In this document: positions 63,141-64,000 of the stretch, piece by piece | Numbering within the stretch: the stretch's first letter is position 1 | Layout of the letters: each line of letters opens with the position of its first letter | Source: Nitriliruptoria bacterium | GTDB lineage: Bacteria; Actinomycetota; Nitriliruptoria; Euzebyales; Egibacteraceae | Length of the DNA stretch: 64,000 bases | Reading direction: 5' to 3' | NCBI GenBank assembly: GCA_003553565.1 | Contig: PWER01000057.1 | Location: 1-64,000 of the forward strand | Notes under the pieces: model-generated | What the model was told of the DNA's origin: nothing | The model's input: only the letters and a program-made list of their open reading frames with translations | The model's database searches: none | Program-made: the position numbers and the translations under genes

Positions 63141-64000
63141 ATGGCATCAGGCGACGGCAGCCAGGCGCACCGGGGGTGGCGGCGCCGCGGGCTGGCCGGC
63201 ACCGCCGTCGCCCTCGCCGTGCTCGGCGCTGCCGGGCTCGCCGGCTGGCTGGCCGACGCCGAGGCCGACCCCGTCGTCGAGGTCCCCGCTGTGGGCGAGG
63301 TCACCGCCACCTGGCTGACCGACGACCTGCCGGTCCTGCTGGTGCATGACACCGACGGCCTGGCGGCCTTCGATGCGCGCTCGCCGGTGACCACCGCCGG
63401 GCGTCGCGGTCTGCTGGGCTGGTGCGCCGACGAGCGCCAGATCGTCGACCCGGTCGCCGAGCGCTCCTGGACCGCCGACGGCGACCCGTTCGCCCGACGC
63501 GACGAGCCGCGAGACGAGCCGCAACCCACCCTGGCCTCCTGGGAGGTCGAGGTCGAGGCGGAGGGTCGGCTGGCCCGGATCCAGCAGCCGCAGCCCTCGC
63601 GCTCGCGCACGCCGGTCGCGCGCGCGGCGCTGTGGTCGCGCTGCCAGACCGGTGAGCTCGTGGCGCCCGACCCACTGGCACGCGAGGCCGGGCCCGTCGA
63701 CGTGGCGGATCTCGCTGCTCGCGACGATGGGCTGCACAGGGTGCGCGCCACGCTCGAGCAGGTGGGTCAGGCAGCGCCGCGCCTGTGCGACGCACCCACA
63801 GCCGGCGAGGAGACAGAGGAGGCAGACGACGCCGACGCGGACGACGACAGCGCGGGTGAGCCCGGCGGGCGGCGCTGCGACCCGGATGCCCTGCCCACCG
63901 CGCTGGGTGATTGGCAGACCGCACACCTGCCCGCCCCTGACGAGGGCGTGGCGCTGCGCCTGTACGGCGAGCTGCTGGTCACCGTGGAGTCCGGCGATGT
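63141..64000 (+). CDS. Membrane-anchored protein with Rieske-like pattern, paralogue 2 (partial)
   Basis: Starts at ATG 63141, six bases after the purB stop, and is open to the right edge (286 codons seen). A basic N-terminus and one membrane helix (about 17-37) are followed by VVEVPAVGEVTATWLTDDLP, LAAFDARSPVTTAG, LLGWCADE and RSWTADGDP, in the same order as paralogue 1. A later segment, HRVRATLEQVGQAAPRLCD, also aligns with paralogue 1. Both lack metal-binding Cys/His pairs. A run of Glu/Asp (about residues 220-240) is specific to this copy. It may be cotranscribed with purB. Confidence 0.7.
   Translation, partial: MASGDGSQAHRGWRRRGLAGTAVALAVLGAAGLAGWLADAEADPVVEVPAVGEVTATWLTDDLPVLLVHDTDGLAAFDARSPVTTAGRRGLLGWCADERQIVDPVAERSWTADGDPFARRDEPRDEPQPTLASWEVEVEAEGRLARIQQPQPSRSRTPVARAALWSRCQTGELVAPDPLAREAGPVDVADLAARDDGLHRVRATLEQVGQAAPRLCDAPTAGEETEEADDADADDDSAGEPGGRRCDPDALPTALGDWQTAHLPAPDEGVALRLYGELLVTVESGD

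Overview
The window is high-GC bacterial DNA with strong G/C bias at third codon positions and dense operons joined by 1-14 bp start/stop overlaps. Several features point to an actinobacterium: the dnaK-grpE-dnaJ-hspR order with HAIR-like operators, many GTG starts, start codons set 6-9 bases after a TANNNT box with no ribosome binding site (likely leaderless mRNAs), a 191-residue Dcd of the actinobacterial length, and a membrane FeS oxidoreductase like mycobacterial EtfD. A deep-branching group such as Nitriliruptoria would fit, but that is inference. No 16S rRNA is present to settle it.

Layout, 1-25 kb. A Tad/Flp pilus segment (cpaF-cpaE-cpaB, minus strand) enters from the left edge. It is followed by a small MerR/excisionase-fold regulator and a LOG-family hydrolase. 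Next comes the conserved rpsF-ssb-rpsR-rplI-dnaB replication/ribosome operon. A MoxR-DUF58-DUF4129 operon with two extra membrane proteins (9.7-14.1 kb) runs into a convergent, overlapping diguanylate cyclase gene. From 15.6 to 25.1 kb is an accessory stretch: a small ORF pair, a VapBC-type toxin-antitoxin pair, a large DUF6398-like protein, a PLD/SF2-helicase/DUF3427 protein, a NERD/UvrD-like helicase, and decayed genes including an MFS transporter remnant. It ends at a tRNA-Gly(CCC) gene whose 3' end faces it. This is a candidate genomic or defence island.

Layout, 25-43 kb. dcd and a DUF3179 lipoprotein are followed by a complete-looking bidirectional NAD-linked [NiFe] hydrogenase locus. 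hypF is on the plus strand. hypC-hypD-hypE run on the minus strand, divergent from hoxE-F-U-Y-H-W on the plus strand. HoxE/F/U form the NADH-oxidising diaphorase arm, HoxY/H the hydrogenase, HoxW clips HoxH, and HypC/D/E/F build and insert the Fe(CN)2CO centre. The nickel-insertion genes hypA and hypB are not in the window. A second, tightly packed minus-strand operon encodes an EtfD-like membrane iron-sulfur oxidoreductase, ThiE and a HypE/PurM-superfamily protein that lacks the HypE C-terminal cysteine.

Layout, 43-64 kb. Peptide deformylase and a double-ACT protein precede the heat-shock operon dnaK-grpE-dnaJ-hspR. The nearby clpB has its own HAIR-like operator, so this is probably one HspR regulon. 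Then come a polytopic membrane protein, a Cys/Met-metabolism PLP enzyme, an SGNH hydrolase, class I fructose-bisphosphate aldolase, and the purine genes purA, purD and purB. Two paralogous membrane-anchored proteins with a cysteine-poor Rieske-like N-terminal pattern flank purB. Between them lies what looks like a frameshifted fragment of a related domain.
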